Made by a program: the position numbers and the translations under genes. Shown one piece after another: positions 21,850 through 34,307 of a DNA stretch of 64,000 nucleotides. Each line of letters starts with the position of its first letter. The first letter of the stretch is position 1. The DNA comes from Tolypocladium sp. Sup5 PDA-1 (taxonomy: Eukaryota > Ascomycota > Sordariomycetes > Hypocreales > Ophiocordycipitaceae). The DNA lies in contig JPHH03000030.1 of assembly GCA_000750105.3 (NCBI GenBank), forward strand, positions 310,001 through 374,000. The letters run 5' to 3'. The notes below the pieces were generated by a model. The model was not told the origin of the DNA. It saw only the letters and a list, made by a program, of their open reading frames with translations, and did no database searches.

Positions 21850-22777
21850 CTGTCGTGGACACCTTTCCAGAGCATGGTACTTTGAATCGCCGGGCCTGGG
21901 CAACGCAGGAGTGGCTGTTACCAAGACGCATGGTTTTCTACACAGCCGGGACAATAATGTGGTCCTGCAAGGCAGTCACGGGGCGCAAGACCGGCGACAG
22001 ATGCTTCAACACCTCGAGGAATACGAGCTGGAAGACAGTGTGGAGCACTACAGTGAACGACAGCTGACCTTCGCGACGGACAACCTCATTGCATTGGAAG
22101 GACTGCGTACGCAAGTTCAGAAAAAAAAACCGGATATCGATACGCCCATGTTATCTGGCATGAAAGCCTGCCGGATCAACTGCAGTGGCAGGTTGCACAG
22201 AAGACAGATATACAAGATGCGACTAATCCTTTGAAGCTGCCGACTTGGACTTGGTCACATGTACCCGGAGGCGTGCGGTTCTTGCCTATTCATGGTGCTA
22301 AGAACCTATGCGATTCAATTGAGGTTTCGGGTGACGCAAAGCAGCTGGCGATCAGACCCAGGTTCAAGCGGGTGGGTGTCCACTGTCAAGGGAACCATGG
22401 ACGGGGAGCAGAGCAGCCTCTCGATGAAAGCTATTTCCGCCGATATTGCTGGATCACATGCGAAGCTGACCAGCTCCATGGCGAAATGTATCTATGACAA
22501 AGAGAAAAATCCTCTAGGGTGGATTATTGTCGACCTGTCCTCGGAAAGCGAACCCGTTCGTGCAGTCTTCCGCCCGGCTCTCATGGGTGGCATAGGCCGA
22601 AAGGGTGAGATGGGAGAGAGGCGCACGGGAGAGCCCATTTCGGCTAAGTTGCGCGAGTATTGGATTCTGGCTGTTCAAGCAACCGGCGATGGAACTTACT
22701 CGCGAGTTAGCGTTGGGAAAGCCTTTGGAAGAGAATGGTGGCAGGATCAGCTTGTGGAAACTGTCGTGTTGGCTTGA
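21850..22777 (+). pseudogene. HET-domain protein, C-terminal half relic
   Basis: Three successive frames rebuild the downstream part of a HET protein: LNRRAWATQEWLLPRRM with FYTAGTIMWSCKA (frame of 21855), YSERQLTFATDNLIALEGLRT (frame of 21689), LPTWTWSHVPGGVRFLPIH (frame of 22231), then PLGWIIVDL and REYWILAVQATGDGTYSRV to a stop at 22777. At least three frameshifts separate these blocks and the N-terminal HET domain is absent. Confidence 0.75.
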
Positions 22778-23221
22778 ACATGTCAACGAAAGCTCTCTCC
22801 CCTGCCTATTCTTGCGCGTAGCCTGTGTGTTCTCTTCGAAGGCTCGTTACAAACCATGGTCGCTAATTTATACACGGAAATCACCTCTGCCAATGTACCA
22901 CCCAAAGCTCCGTAGGGGTTCCAAGGGTGGGGCCGGACGGAGTATGGCGTAGCCCGCTCCATCGGCCCCACAGTCCCGATGAGGCCCGACATTTGAACAT
23001 TGTCTTGTTGAACCCGTTAGATGCGTGGCGCGTTCTGGGGTAAAGTCCTGTCATAACTCCAAGACCGACTCCTGCTGGTGCAGACCCCGGTCTGCACTTC
23101 CTCCCGAACAAACCACACTTACGAGTATTTACACACATGTCATTAAAGTTTGCGCCTCTTCTCATAAATAGGTACAGAACGATCTCAATACTCGTACTAT
23201 AATAGCTTTGTCACTATAGTA
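22778..23221. other. Intergenic
   Basis: No gene recognised in about 440 bp. Confidence 0.4.
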
Positions 23222-23831
23222 TTATTGCCTAAGCCAGTAGTAGCGACCTAGGCAAGCCAGTCGACCTGCTCGCAAGATCGTGGCAGGGAATACGTATTCA
23301 TTCCTTCTAGTATGCGAAGCCTCTAACCTTATAATCGCCGTAAATTCCCTCTCTTCCTTACTCTTCCTTACTCTTTCTTCCTCGTCCTCGTTATCCGCCT
23401 CGCGCGCCATTTCCTCAAGTATCTCCTCCAGTACCATTGCTGCCACGTCGGGGCCGACATTTCTTGCGGGGGTTTCTTAATATTTCTTGGTTAGTCGACC
23501 ATCGGCAAAGGATCTTGATGCCGGAAAACTCACTCGTCCAGGGGAACATCGCTTCGCGCGTCTCCTTGTCCATTTCTTCTGCCTCCTTCCTGGCCTCGGC
23601 AAACAATGCTGATAATTTCGCTTTACGAAGCTTCATCTCGGACTCCACGGCGCCGTATTCACGCTCTTCTTGGCCGTCAGACTTCACGACGCCCTGCTCA
23701 TGCCCTTCTTGGGTTGTTCTATTACTCGGAGGCTCAACGTGACGGACTTGCTTGCTTTCTGCATCCTTGCTATTGACTGGGGCGGTATCCTTCCCTTCTT
23801 CGACATTTGAAACGGGATTGGTGTTTGGCAT
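23222..23831 (-). CDS. Hypothetical charged protein
   Basis: Two exons, 23831-23534 and 23475-23222, join in phase across a 58-nt intron with GTGAGT donor and CTAAC branch, giving 183 aa. The protein is hydrophilic: an N-terminal disordered half (N, P, E, Q, S) is followed by a Glu/Lys/Arg-rich stretch likely to form helix or coiled coil (MKLRKAKLSALFAEARKEAEE, LEEILEEMAREADNEDEEE). No signal peptide, membrane segment or known domain was seen. The splice reconstruction is good, but the lack of any known relative leaves the call uncertain. Confidence 0.45.
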
Positions 23832-24669
23832 TGGATATGGTGCTATATGAGTGAGACTGCCTTGGACTGAGAAAATATATTTATGTTGAAGCAGCTGCAC
23901 GCGTGCCTTGCTCGCGGAGACCATGAACTTTTGCCGAGCGGGTTTCCGAGAGGACGAAAAGTGGGTATAAACAGTGGAAGGGAGAGACTGTCGCGAGAAC
24001 AAAAGCTGGTAACAGGGGCTTTCTTATTCAAGCCAGGCGGGGTTCGCGCCGATCACACAACACTGGTCCACATTGCACATGCAGGGTAATGACGGTGGAT
24101 CTTGAGTCTCACAGCACCAAAAATAGCATTGAACTTAAAACAAGCGCTGGATGGGATCCCGAATTCTCCTGCGGCTACAGTAGTATCTGTTGTAGTGTGC
24201 GAAGGCTCCAGCTTTGTACCTTGCGAGGGTTGTAATGTACTACAAGGTACCCTAGCCAGCAAGAAGTCACGTTCTGAGAGGTATTCGTACTTCGTACCTT
24301 GTAATGCATTAGCCTTTAGCTCGAGCCAGTACGATAGCAAAGGGCGGTCCAGCCCATCAGGCTACCCTACAGTGCTTCATGTCAAACCTTCATATCGACA
24401 AATTAAATATTTGGAAAAGAAGGGTATCATTACAAACTCGCTAAAATACCAGAAACGCAGGGTGGTTCCAACCTCTCGCCATAAACCGCGTCCGGATTCC
24501 TTTGCAGACCCGTCACCATACAATCTCCAGTGTACAGAATGACTCTGACAACCAACCATTTCATGAATACGTGCAGCGACTCTGACGCCATAGAAGGTGA
24601 CCCGATGTCTTGTATAAAGCGCTGCGCGCGCTGTCGCGACTCTCTTGGCGTTCGTGACCGGCCACAGTC
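23832..24669. other. Intergenic, 840 bp
   Basis: Divided between the promoter of the charged hypothetical protein and the 3' flank of the membrane protein at 24670. Nothing recognised. Confidence 0.4.
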
Positions 24670-25119
24670 TTATGTCCTCAATCGTGCCGCGTCTGGCTTT
24701 GTTGGGTCCCACGGCGTGGGTGGCTCGGGTAAAGCATCATAGCTGCCACGCAGATCGTCTCTGTCGTTATGTTCCACCGAATCTCTTCTCCCAACCTTCA
24801 AAGCGTCCATGTGAGATAGTTCAAAAGCGGTGTTATAGTCTGTGGCTAAGCCATGGCCTCGGCCGCTTTCCAGCTCAAGCTCCGCGGCGATGATCGGATC
24901 GAGCTTATGGGTGACGGGGCGTGGCTTCCGCTTCCTAAGCATGTGCCAAGGGAGTCCGAGCCAGCCGAAGAAGACGAATGCGAGAATGCTTAGGACAATG
25001 ACGACGGGGATGAGGACGCGAAGGTCGGGGTTCGCATTGGGGTTCGGATCTGCCTGCGTGGAGCTGGTGGGAGAAGCGGTTGGTTGAGCGTTGGCCGCAG
25101 TTGACTCCGAAGTCGCCAT
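24670..25119 (-). CDS. Small single-pass membrane protein, hypothetical
   Basis: 149-aa single-exon protein. Residues 1-32 are rich in Ala, Ser, Thr, Pro and Asn, residues about 34-55 form one strong hydrophobic helix (VLIPVVIVLSILAFVFFGWL), followed by a basic stop-transfer RKRKPRP and an 80-residue cytosolic tail with acidic and Ser-rich segments. The layout is that of a small type I/III plasma membrane protein; the function is unknown. ATG at 25119 is the first in the frame and has a purine-poor but acceptable context (AATGGCG). Confidence 0.6.
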   Translation of the reverse strand: MATSESTAANAQPTASPTSSTQADPNPNANPDLRVLIPVVIVLSILAFVFFGWLGLPWHMLRKRKPRPVTHKLDPIIAAELELESGRGHGLATDYNTAFELSHMDALKVGRRDSVEHNDRDDLRGSYDALPEPPTPWDPTKPDAARLRT

Positions 25120-26441
25120 TGCAGCCGACGCGATCTGGGGTCACCTGGTCGAATACACCCGATCCAGGTATTCGTACCCCTTCGTGTCGCTCAGGCGTTT
25201 GGAAAAAGGCCAGCGTTGCTTTGTAGATGGAAGCGGCCTCGCGATGAGCAATCCGAATGAAATGAGAGCTCGAACGGAAGAGCATGTGTGGTATTGAAGG
25301 GGTGCAATCGTCCTGGGATGCCAGAAAGTGAGTGTCTTTGGGTGATGATTATGGATTAGAGCGGGGAAACTGTCACCGATCCTGACAAACACCGCCTTTA
25401 TCTCGAGCCGCTTGAAAGGTATAGGCGGCTGGTGGCCTGACGCAAGCCCGGGGAAAAGATCATGTGGCTCCATGAAGATGGTGTGAAGCAGCTCAAACGG
25501 CGCGCCCTGGACGCTTCCAGTTTGAGCAGTTGATGCGACTGCCACGCCAACTGTCTGTAGTCCCTGGACGGCCCTGGCCCACACCTTGAGTGCCACCACA
25601 CGTCTCGACCGCGGCACCTTAACGACGAAGCCACACCATGAAGTTGGCATGGAGCTAGCAGAAGACTTGGCTAGACGTTGCCCCGTTTCAGTGGTCGACA
25701 GAAAGTTCTTTGCATCAATCGACGAGCAGGGCGGGCGTGGAGTTGCCGATACCCGAGCCTGGGCGTGTGGAGGGTCACCCGCAGTGCCGCACCCTTGCTT
25801 GTCAGTTATCATGCTGTACTTGGTGGGCGGGGATGGACGAGTGCTCAACAAATGAACGTGGACGCAGTTTGGTACTTCCCAAACACCCAATCTTGTCATA
25901 CCCATTTTCATTTTAAACGGTAGTCCTGATGGGTGAAATTGTCTACAGATGTTTGTTGATTGTCGATTGAGAAGGGGCCTGAGTTCCAACAATGGTAGTC
26001 GATGGCTGCGTATGCGAGGTGCTGCCAGGATGGGAATGGGAAGCCGCCTACATAGCTCAGTATACCAGTGTGCCACACAAGCTTGCAAAGCCAGGGACTT
26101 GATTGCTGGCTTTTGTACTCCGTAGAGCCAGATGCCAGACAACCGGCTGTACCACATCCGGCCACCATTTGATGATTTGTCATTTGGCCAAGTATTTAAA
26201 CCTGCCGACGCATATCAACAACGAGCGTCAAAGCAAGCACATGTCAATTAATCGCGAAAGAAGGCACAATTCAGGGCTGCAGAAAATGGCGCAAGTTGAG
26301 GCTATTACAAATTAAAATTGAAGTCGTGAATATGTAAGTCGAATGAGATATATCGATGCAAACTATGTTCGCCTCTGCAAGACACCCTGTAAGCGGCGAG
26401 CCATGCTCACTGCCGTGCCATTGAACTGCCCAAGGCCCCGT
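25120..26441. other. Intergenic, 1.3 kb
   Basis: A minus-strand open frame of 338 codons (25141-26157) runs through here, but it has no recognisable domain, its composition looks like non-coding DNA and it overlaps several plus-strand frames of equal quality. I consider the region non-coding. Confidence 0.4.
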
Positions 26442-28307
26442 TTAGTAGTACTTGGGGTTCTTGGGGTCAGTAAGATCGAAGATAACGACACTGTGAGGAC
26501 GCTGCACAAGTGTTAGCCTGCGATTTCCCGATGATATCTTGACGGCCGGACACAGCATGTGATCCACAGAGTCTGAAACCATCGAGGGAGTCACTTACCG
26601 CGCCACCACGGGTCCTGGTGAAAATGTTATTAAAGTCAATGGTGCGGTTGAAGCTGAGAGAGCCATCTGGGAGGATGTCAATCCAGTGGCCCTTGTAGTC
26701 ACCAGGAGTGTTGAGCACGGAGATCTAGTAGCACTGTTAGCGTCGCAAGCTGCAACTCGCTAGATGGTAGCAGGCTTACATCGCCGGCCTGCACAAAGTA
26801 TCCGGTAACAAGGAGGTTCTTCTTGTCAGGCGAGATCTTGACGTAGTGGGGTCCAATGATCGGCTGGGTCTCGTTGGGGTCGTCCAGTCGCTTGACGTGC
26901 TTGAGATCCGAAATGTCCAGCGCAGCGACGTGGTTGCCAAGGGTCAGCGTAAAGTACGCGAACTTTCCGTCGTCCGAGATGTCCGAGTAGATGGCAACCG
27001 AATCCTTGGCCTTGTCACCAAGGTCGTAGAGAAGCTCAGCGACACCCTGCTTTCCACTGGCATCCTTCCTGAACGGGTAGATGATCCACACTTCTCCAGT
27101 ATGGACAGCACTGCAATGAAAGGTTTAGCGGGATTCGCAACTTGGATGACAGAGGGCAGCTTACGTTGCGAGAGCAGCACTCTCCTTGTTGCCCGGAATG
27201 AATTTGATGTCCTGGATGCCGCCACCCTAAAGTACTGGTCAGAGACGCATGAAAATCATTACCACGTCGAGTAGCTTACATTGGGAATAGTAATGGTGGA
27301 GATGATCGTTCGGTCAGAGAGTTTCCAGAGGCGCAGGGTGTTGGCCTTCTGGATGCCAACGATGGACACCGGCTTCAGGATGCTCAGCGGAACCACAAAG
27401 TCAGACGTGAGAATGATGTCGTGCTCAAAGTCAACACTGAGGCCGTGAGGGCTGAACTGTTCGCCCAGAATGTTGAGCTGTAGAAGAAGTCAGAATGTGC
27501 TTTGTACAAACGACGTATGAGTGACATACCGTGCCGGCGACATCCTCCGGCCACTCGTGAATGATGTTGCCACCCGCATCGGTCTCGACGAGGCGGCCGG
27601 GTGAAGTGCCCACAGCACTGCCCATGTAAGTAATGAAGAAGCCACTGCACAGCAAAACGTTAGAAAAATCACTGGTGAAGGCATTCGTGTGACTGCATAC
27701 CCCTCAGGCTTGGCGCGGATCTCATCGGTAATGGAGCTGAGCAACGCGCGGTTGCTGTGGCTGAACTTGGGGTGGTAGGGGTCACTGGAGTCCCAGTAGT
27801 AGGCTGTGTCCTGAGTCTTCAACAAGGACAGCAGACCACCGCCGACGAGGGTCTTGCCATCCAGAGAGGTGCCCAAGTGATGCGGGGAGTTGCCGCTGGA
27901 CGGAACATCCGAAATGTGGATGATGGTGCCAAAGGTATCCTGCGAAGTTAGCATGTTGGTTGGAGAGGCAAGGTGTGCTAACGTACATCATCAAGACTGC
28001 TTGTAACCAAAAAGTCCTTGTGGTGGTTGTCACCAGCTCCAGTCCAGAAGTGGCCAATCTTCTTCGGCTTGATGTTGGAAACTGGAAACGGCGAGCTTTC
28101 CAGGGGAGGGGTTGGAACTTGAAGAATGGGCAGCGGAGGAATGTTGGACGACAGTGGCTCCGTGACACCGGGGATCGATGGGATCAAGGGCGGAAGACTG
28201 AGGCCAAGGGGGTCCCTCTTGGGAATATTGCCAGACTTGGTGGGGCCGGCAGAGACGGTAGCTACCATCTGGCCCGCAAGGGCTGCGGCAACGGCGAAGG
28301 ATTTCAT
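26442..28307 (-). CDS. Secreted SBP56 / methanethiol-oxidase-like beta-propeller
   Basis: Eight short exons join in frame across GT-AG introns (for example CTGAGGG|GTATGC near 27705 and ACG|GTATGT near 27531). Family marks are FSPHGLSVDFEHDIILTSDF, the metal-site-type GPHYVKISPDKK, the KGHWIDILPDG strand and the C-terminal RPHSVVIFDL before PKYY. Relatives are selenium-binding protein 56 and bacterial methanethiol oxidase, which convert methanethiol to formaldehyde, H2S and peroxide using a metal. Here the protein begins with a signal peptide (MKSFAVAAALAGQMVATVSA) and a Lys-Arg site (PKRDP) suited to Kex2 cleavage, so it is probably exported. The proline-rich linker at 35-75 is unusual. ATG at 28307. 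Confidence 0.85.
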
Positions 28308-31303
28308 CGTGGCTGAGCTTGGGGAAGCACGTGGAATGAAAGTTCACAACAAGCTTTTGGGTGGTGTGGTGATGGATCTGAGAGAGATATTGAGCGGTAT
28401 TGAGAAGGTTTCGCGGATTATATATACTTCTTCACGAGCCTCTTGATCCAGAAGCTCTTCTCACCCGGAGTTGTACGTCCGTCCAGGATGCGATGGTGCC
28501 ATCTGGTCTTGCGCCCGCATGCCATCTGTTGATTTGCGACATTATCGCCGTCTACAGCCAAATGAGTCTTTGTTTTTGCCGAATTTTCTGCCTCATGAGC
28601 GCCGTTAGATGCGGTAAGTGACAAAAACGTGCCCGAATTCGATGCAACTCAGCTCAAAGGGATTTAGCCCGCACGCCATACGCTTCATTTGCCTCCTGCA
28701 GGCCAGACGACGCCAACGAACCGTGCGTGTCTTACTGATCAACGCTCATCGTGCTCTTTTGAGTCAAATGGCTGCAAGACCGTCGCGGAGAAGAGGAAAG
28801 CCGGAGCAGGGGCCGTCATTGCGAGCAGTCTCTCCCAAATGCCGGCCTGCTGGAGCAGAAGCCACCATTCGTTCCGGCCCAACCAATTGTGGGTTCCCAA
28901 ATAGGCACCATCGAGATGAGATAGGTGCGGACGCACGAAGTACCGCAAGGCTGATTTCAAATGGCATCCAGGTCCCGGGGAGGTGGCACTAAATCGGTGA
29001 GGGATGGGCGGCCTATGCTGCTCGGGGCGCCCTGACTGACAACGAGCTCACAGGATACTGTTGCAAGCGCTCTGAAGGAAAGGCCCAGTTTTGATACAGT
29101 TGGAGTGTTTTCGATGGCTGAATAATAATGGCCATGAGCTTGCAGCATCGACTTTGGAGCTTTCCAATTGAGTTTCGATCTCGCCCTGGCCGTCGGCAGG
29201 TCGGCGAGATCTCATCTACCGGCCGATAGCAGAAGTCACACGAGTTCCGCCCCCCAGTCAACTTAGACCTCCCACCTTGGCCAAAGCAATCTAGAGAATT
29301 CATGGTCATGATCAACGTCTATTTGCTGAGCAGCGCCGAGGGTTGCGCACCATCGCCACGGTTGGCGCCGACCCTCTACCAGCGGGCTCCCGTTAAGGTA
29401 AACCTCAAGCTTAATCGAGACAAGCTTGGGTCCATTCACAAGGGTCCGTCCCATCTTCGACCCAGCAGCCAATCACGAGCCCGATTCGTGGGTGCGTTGA
29501 TGTCCCAGAGCGCGGCCCGTTACGGTAATTGCAGCTAAGGCCATATGTTAGTCGGATGGCGTGATGGAGCTCAACGCGATGTGCCGTCGACGCTTGGACG
29601 ACACCCCGACATCAGATGAAAGACCAGACATTAATTGGGATAGGTCGCACTGGAAAAAGTCATCAAAAATCCTGTAATTGCTTTGGCTTGCACCATTTGA
29701 GGCTGAGTGTTCATTTCGTTGACTGTCACGCAATTGAGCAGATCCCTTGCTACTCCAGGTGCACAACGACAAGCAGTAGGCAATGTCGCCATTTTGGCCT
29801 CGATGGGCTCGAAGAACTGTGTGCAGATCCCAATCATGGGGCATGTCTTGCGAATGACAAACCAGTTGGTAAACTTCGGGCTTCATGACACGGTTAAACT
29901 TCTTGATGCACCTTCTGCAGTGCCGCATGCTTATATCAACGGCGACCTGCGAATCTTCTTCGAATCCGTCGAGCGACAACATCCTAAATTCGCATCACAG
30001 ATGCTGGCGAGCAGTGTCGCACAAGGTTGCATCGCTCGAAGAAAGGAATTGGGACAAATGTAAGGTCAGGGGTATGAGAGCCAGGTAGATGTTCGTATAA
30101 CCCTGAACTTGCATCTATATCATATTTGCCTCCTTCGTGCCATCCGTCAGCTTGTATCCGAGCAATTTTGAGCCCATCCTCACACATTTATTTAAAGAAG
30201 GGCTCGCCGCCTGTACGTTAAGTGAAGATGCAGATGCCGCACTAAATCTGGCCGAAACAGTTTGCTTCGACATTTGCCTCATATTGTCACGGCGGCAGAT
30301 CGGGGAAGGTCACAACCCATGTCACGAGAGCAACCGCAGCCGAATGAGGTATTCCATTCGAGGGGTGGAGAGAGGCAGCGGCCACGGGGCGACCGGGAAT
30401 GATATGGATTGCACTGGCGGCACTGAAACTATGCCAGGATCACGGGTATCAACAGCCGACAGCCCGGACTGACAACGCTGCCTTGGAGGCAGCAACCCCT
30501 CAAGGAATGCAACAACCTTGACTTGACGGCTCTGGCCCAGTTGATCATGTTGATACACAATCAGCTTCCTACCCTCTGCTGGATAGAGAAATCAACAGTC
30601 TTTCAATGCCCAGATCAGCCCGATGCTTGCGATGAAATAACTGCAGCGGGGGGGCACTCGGAGGTATGTTCGCTAGAAGGAATCGCATGGAATGAGAGAC
30701 AACAGGCACCCAATAACACTACGCTGCTCTTGTCTACCCGTCTAGTTCGGACTACCCTGAAGATTTGGCGGCGTACGAGGCAAGAGTGGAGCGGCGACCT
30801 CTTGAGTTTACGGACTTACGTCGCTAAACAAAGTTTCGTTCCAACCGTAGTGTTACCGGTGGTTCAATTCCAGATCTTGTGTTGGGGACAGCCAAGTAAA
30901 TAACCCGAATTAGTTAGAAGGCTACGGGCTACTTAAAATGGCTTCCCTATCTTACGATTGGATGGTCTAAGTAAGTAAACCCCCTATTAAGTAATTGCTA
31001 ATACCCGAGACCCGTTAAGTATAGTCTCTTCAGACGCGCAAGCAGAGTCCTTTCGGTGTGCGTGGTTCACTCTATCAAAATAGGTGTGCATAAAGCGGGG
31101 GTCCGACTTCGCGAATATTCCGCATATGACACACGTTGTTTGCTCCCCAGGCGCACAGCATTCCTGCTGCAACGAGTCCCTATATCATCTCGATGCATCG
31201 AGGCGCTACTACTTCCTATCTGATCTGACTCTATAGTCGCCTTTTTTCCGAAGTCGCGGAACTCTCATCCTTCTTCACCAGCCCACAAAGCGCATTCATC
31301 ATC
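28308..31303. other. Long intergenic region, 3 kb
   Basis: No gene is supported. Several open frames of 90-145 codons exist on both strands (the longest minus-strand one is 29548-29982) but none shows a domain, splice logic or codon bias. The last 350 bp presumably carry the promoter of the phosphotransferase gene. Confidence 0.45.
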
Positions 31304-32130
31304 ATGTCTGAAGGCCAAAAAGCAAAGCAGATCAGCCGCATCTACTATGCCGACGCGGTCCAGGGCAAGGAACTCTACAACTTCTTCGGCAATCGCGTTC
31401 TAGAGCACACAATCTCAACTGGCGCCGTCCTGGCCATTAAGATCAACCCTTGCCAGGGCCTGGATCGCTCCGAGGGCGACATGATGCACTATGCCGCGAC
31501 AAATGGCGTCCTTGCTCCCAAGGTCCGAGGCATCTACGACATCGTCACAACCAAGCCTATCGCTCGGGCCATGGTAGCGACCGCGTTCCCGGCGAGCCCC
31601 TTGCAGATGTCTGGCACGACCTCGACGATTCCAAACAGTCGGACATCAAACAGCAGCTCCGCGTCCAGCTAGCTCGCATGCGCGCCTGTACCCAGCCGTA
31701 TATTGGACGCATCGGGTGCCTGCCCACGCACAACGTCTACGACCTTATCCCGACAACGTACTGCGGCCCGTTTGCCAGAGAGAAGGCATTCGACAAATGG
31801 TGTCTAGGCCGTGTTCCTGGCAGTCCCTTTGTGCGCTGGAAGTGGCAGCGAATGCTAGAGCGAGAGCGACGGGACTCTCCCGGCACCTTTGTTTTGACCC
31901 ATGGTGATCTCACGCCGCGAAATATTCTCGTACAGGACGGCGTCGTTACCGGCATTGTCGACTGGGCCACGAGTGGCTTCTTTCCGGAGTACGCCGAGTA
32001 TGCTTTTGCTATGGCGCTATGCCGTCCACAAGACGCATGGTGGATATCCGTCTTGGAGGAGGTGTTGGAGCCTTGCTCGGCGCAGAGACTCAGGTTTACT
32101 CGTTTAGTGGAGGACAGATGTTTCGAGTGA
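31304..32130 (+). pseudogene. APH-type phosphotransferase / kinase-like, one frameshift
   Basis: Aminoglycoside-phosphotransferase-fold protein of the fungal kind. It opens at ATG 31304 in a good context and reads VLAIKINP and GVLAPKVRGIYD in one frame, then continues in the next frame as RVPGEPLADVWHDL, FVLTHGDLTPRNILV (catalytic Asp and Asn), IVDWATSGFFPEYAEY (metal-binding Asp) and FTRLVEDR before TGA at 32130. The shift falls at about 31570-31592 and equals one missing base; no intron fits. All catalytic residues are otherwise intact, so this is either a very young pseudogene or an assembly/sequencing error. The substrate is unknown. Confidence 0.75.
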
Positions 32131-34307
32131 AGCCAGGTGCAGCCATTATTTGGAAAACATGGAGTGCCTTAGCGAATCAAGCTCTATTGCTGCTCCGAGA
32201 CGCACTTGACAGTCTATCTAGCGAATGCGCATTGTGTCAATTCTTCGAAACCATCAGCTGGACAGGAAACAGCAAGTTGGAACCCAATACTGCCCTTTGG
32301 TCGCCGCTCCCACTTGTGCCTAGAATCTTAAAGATAAGCTGTGTGTTTGCGAGTCCAAATAGCAGCGCCGTGCCTTTCAGCGGGGAAACCGCCGCCCAGG
32401 AACCAAACTGGCAGCAAATTAGTCGATAGACATGCCCGGATGTTCATCACGATCGCCGCTGTTCTGCGCCTGACTCGGTGCCGGCTCTTGACCCCGGCTG
32501 CGGCGCATACGACTGGCCATCTGAAACGATGGTGCCTCGGCTGGACAAGGCCTCGACAACAGCAGCGGGAGCCGAGTTGGGCCAGTTGCGGTTCAGTTCA
32601 CCACGACGTCGATGCAGACGTTGATTCCCTTACGGAGGGCCGTTTTGGTGGTGTCATGGGCTGCGGATAGAGGCGGATGTTGCGGACAGAGGCGTCTGAC
32701 TTTGCATTTGAACCTGAATTCAACTCTCAACTGACCTCGTCATACGTGACAAGTGTCGTTGTCTGCATGATTTGCTTACGTCGTGCAGTCGCAAACTTGC
32801 CCAATATCGGCACCTACCGCGAGCTGCGTAGTGGCTGTACACCCGACCCCTCGGGAACTACCAAGGCTCTCTTGCAAATCCAGGCGCCGGGTGAAATAGA
32901 TTGGATCGGAGCTAGAGGCTGTTACAAAGAAGTGCTTGCGAGCTGCATGGTTCCTGATTAACTGCGGAGTACGAGTAGTAGTATCAATCCATACCCCACG
33001 GGGGTGCTCCCTACCCCATGGGGGAGCTCCGTAATTACCCCATCCCCATAGGCTCGCCGTCTCCTAAAAACACTCCTTCAGCCGCAAATAGCTCAAACTT
33101 TATTGCGCGCGGATCCCTGTTATTTGTTAGCACGGACGTTGAATACGAACCTCGAAAACCACCTCGGACAATACTGCGAAGACTACCGCGAGCCTTCTCT
33201 CTCGAGACCGGGTCCGCACAAGCCAACCGACAAAATATCTTATTTTGCCGAGGCAGCACGAATACACCAAGAGGAAAGGCAGGGTCTGCCCAAGCGGACG
33301 CACCAGTCTTCCATATAGTGAGTTCAAGGGACAAAGGCTGGGAAGAGGCAACGAAGGCCATTCACGAAAATAAGGGGAAAGCCAGGAACTCAATTGCTAA
33401 GACTATATAAGGATAAGGACCCAAATAATCATGCATTCACCGATGCCCGCTTATTTGTCTATAGCAAGTGTTACTAGTCTTCCTCTATCTTTTTGTGGTT
33501 TCTATTTTCCCGATCTAGGGTTGTTCCATCGACGCGATAAATCATCGATAAAGTGCTTTATTAAGCGTCTTTCCAAGACCAGCTACTACAGGTAAATTGC
33601 CCCTCTCCTCATAGCCGCGAGTAGCTCCGTCTTTGCGTACTCCAAGGTTAGCTCTCAAGGAGCTTTGATCGTGAATTCGATAACAGACGAGGAACATGAT
33701 GACTTCCTGACGGGTTGTGGACGAATGGATACGTTATATACGTTTCCTAGGCTTTAGAGCCGTTGTTAAAGTTAGACGGCGATTTTCAAATCTCAGACTC
33801 TTCTTGCCGGGACTGACGTTACGGCCCAGCCCTCGCAAGGTACACCCGATGGCGCTGAGGGTGGTGGCCCCGGTGGCGTTATTGACGAATCGGACGATCA
33901 GGTAACCAGGCTCTCGATGACTTGCCAGCTCAGGGAAGCAAGCGTTGTGGCCACGGCTTGACGAGATCCACCGAGGTCCGCCGCCGAGATCACGGCAGCC
34001 AGTCCTGCAGGCAGAAATTGCACGCGAAAATATACAAGGTATGGGTGGGCTGAGACACGCTGATCAACTTCCCTTGCTAGTCAGGTTCTCTGCATTACCA
34101 AGCGCATGAATGTCAGCTGAATCCTTTTAACTTTTACGGTAGCAGAGACTCGACGGCCATGTGAGGCCCTTTGAAAGCCGGATTCGGCTGGAGTTCTCAT
34201 AGGTCATATAAAGGTCATATCCTAATGACATATTCAACGCTGGATTCGACTTTGCTTTCGTATCCCGTACGCCTTTGCACTCTCTCGTACGGAAGACTGC
34301 ATTCAAG
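32131..34307. other. Intergenic, 2.2 kb
   Basis: No gene is supported. It contains the paired CCCCAYGGGG repeat at 32992-33030 and AT-rich, stop-rich sequence at 33400-33780 that looks like an old decayed element I could not identify. The last 150 bp precede the laccase. Confidence 0.45.
32992..33030 (+). repeat. Imperfect 19-bp direct repeat containing a palindrome
   Basis: TACCCCACGGGGGTGCTCC (32992-33010) is followed after one base by TACCCCATGGGGGAGCTCC (33012-33030). Each copy holds the palindrome-like CCCCAYGGGG core. Function unknown; it might be a protein-binding site or a remnant of an element end. Confidence 0.6.

Noticed and set aside
25141..26157. Minus-strand open frame of 338 codons
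   Set aside because: No domain, odd composition, equal-quality frames on the other strand, and it overlaps the start of the small membrane protein's upstream region. Judged chance.
29548..29982. Minus-strand 144-codon frame starting with ATG
   Set aside because: Reads partly like protein but has no recognisable motif, no splice continuation and a plus-strand competitor of similar length. Not enough to call.
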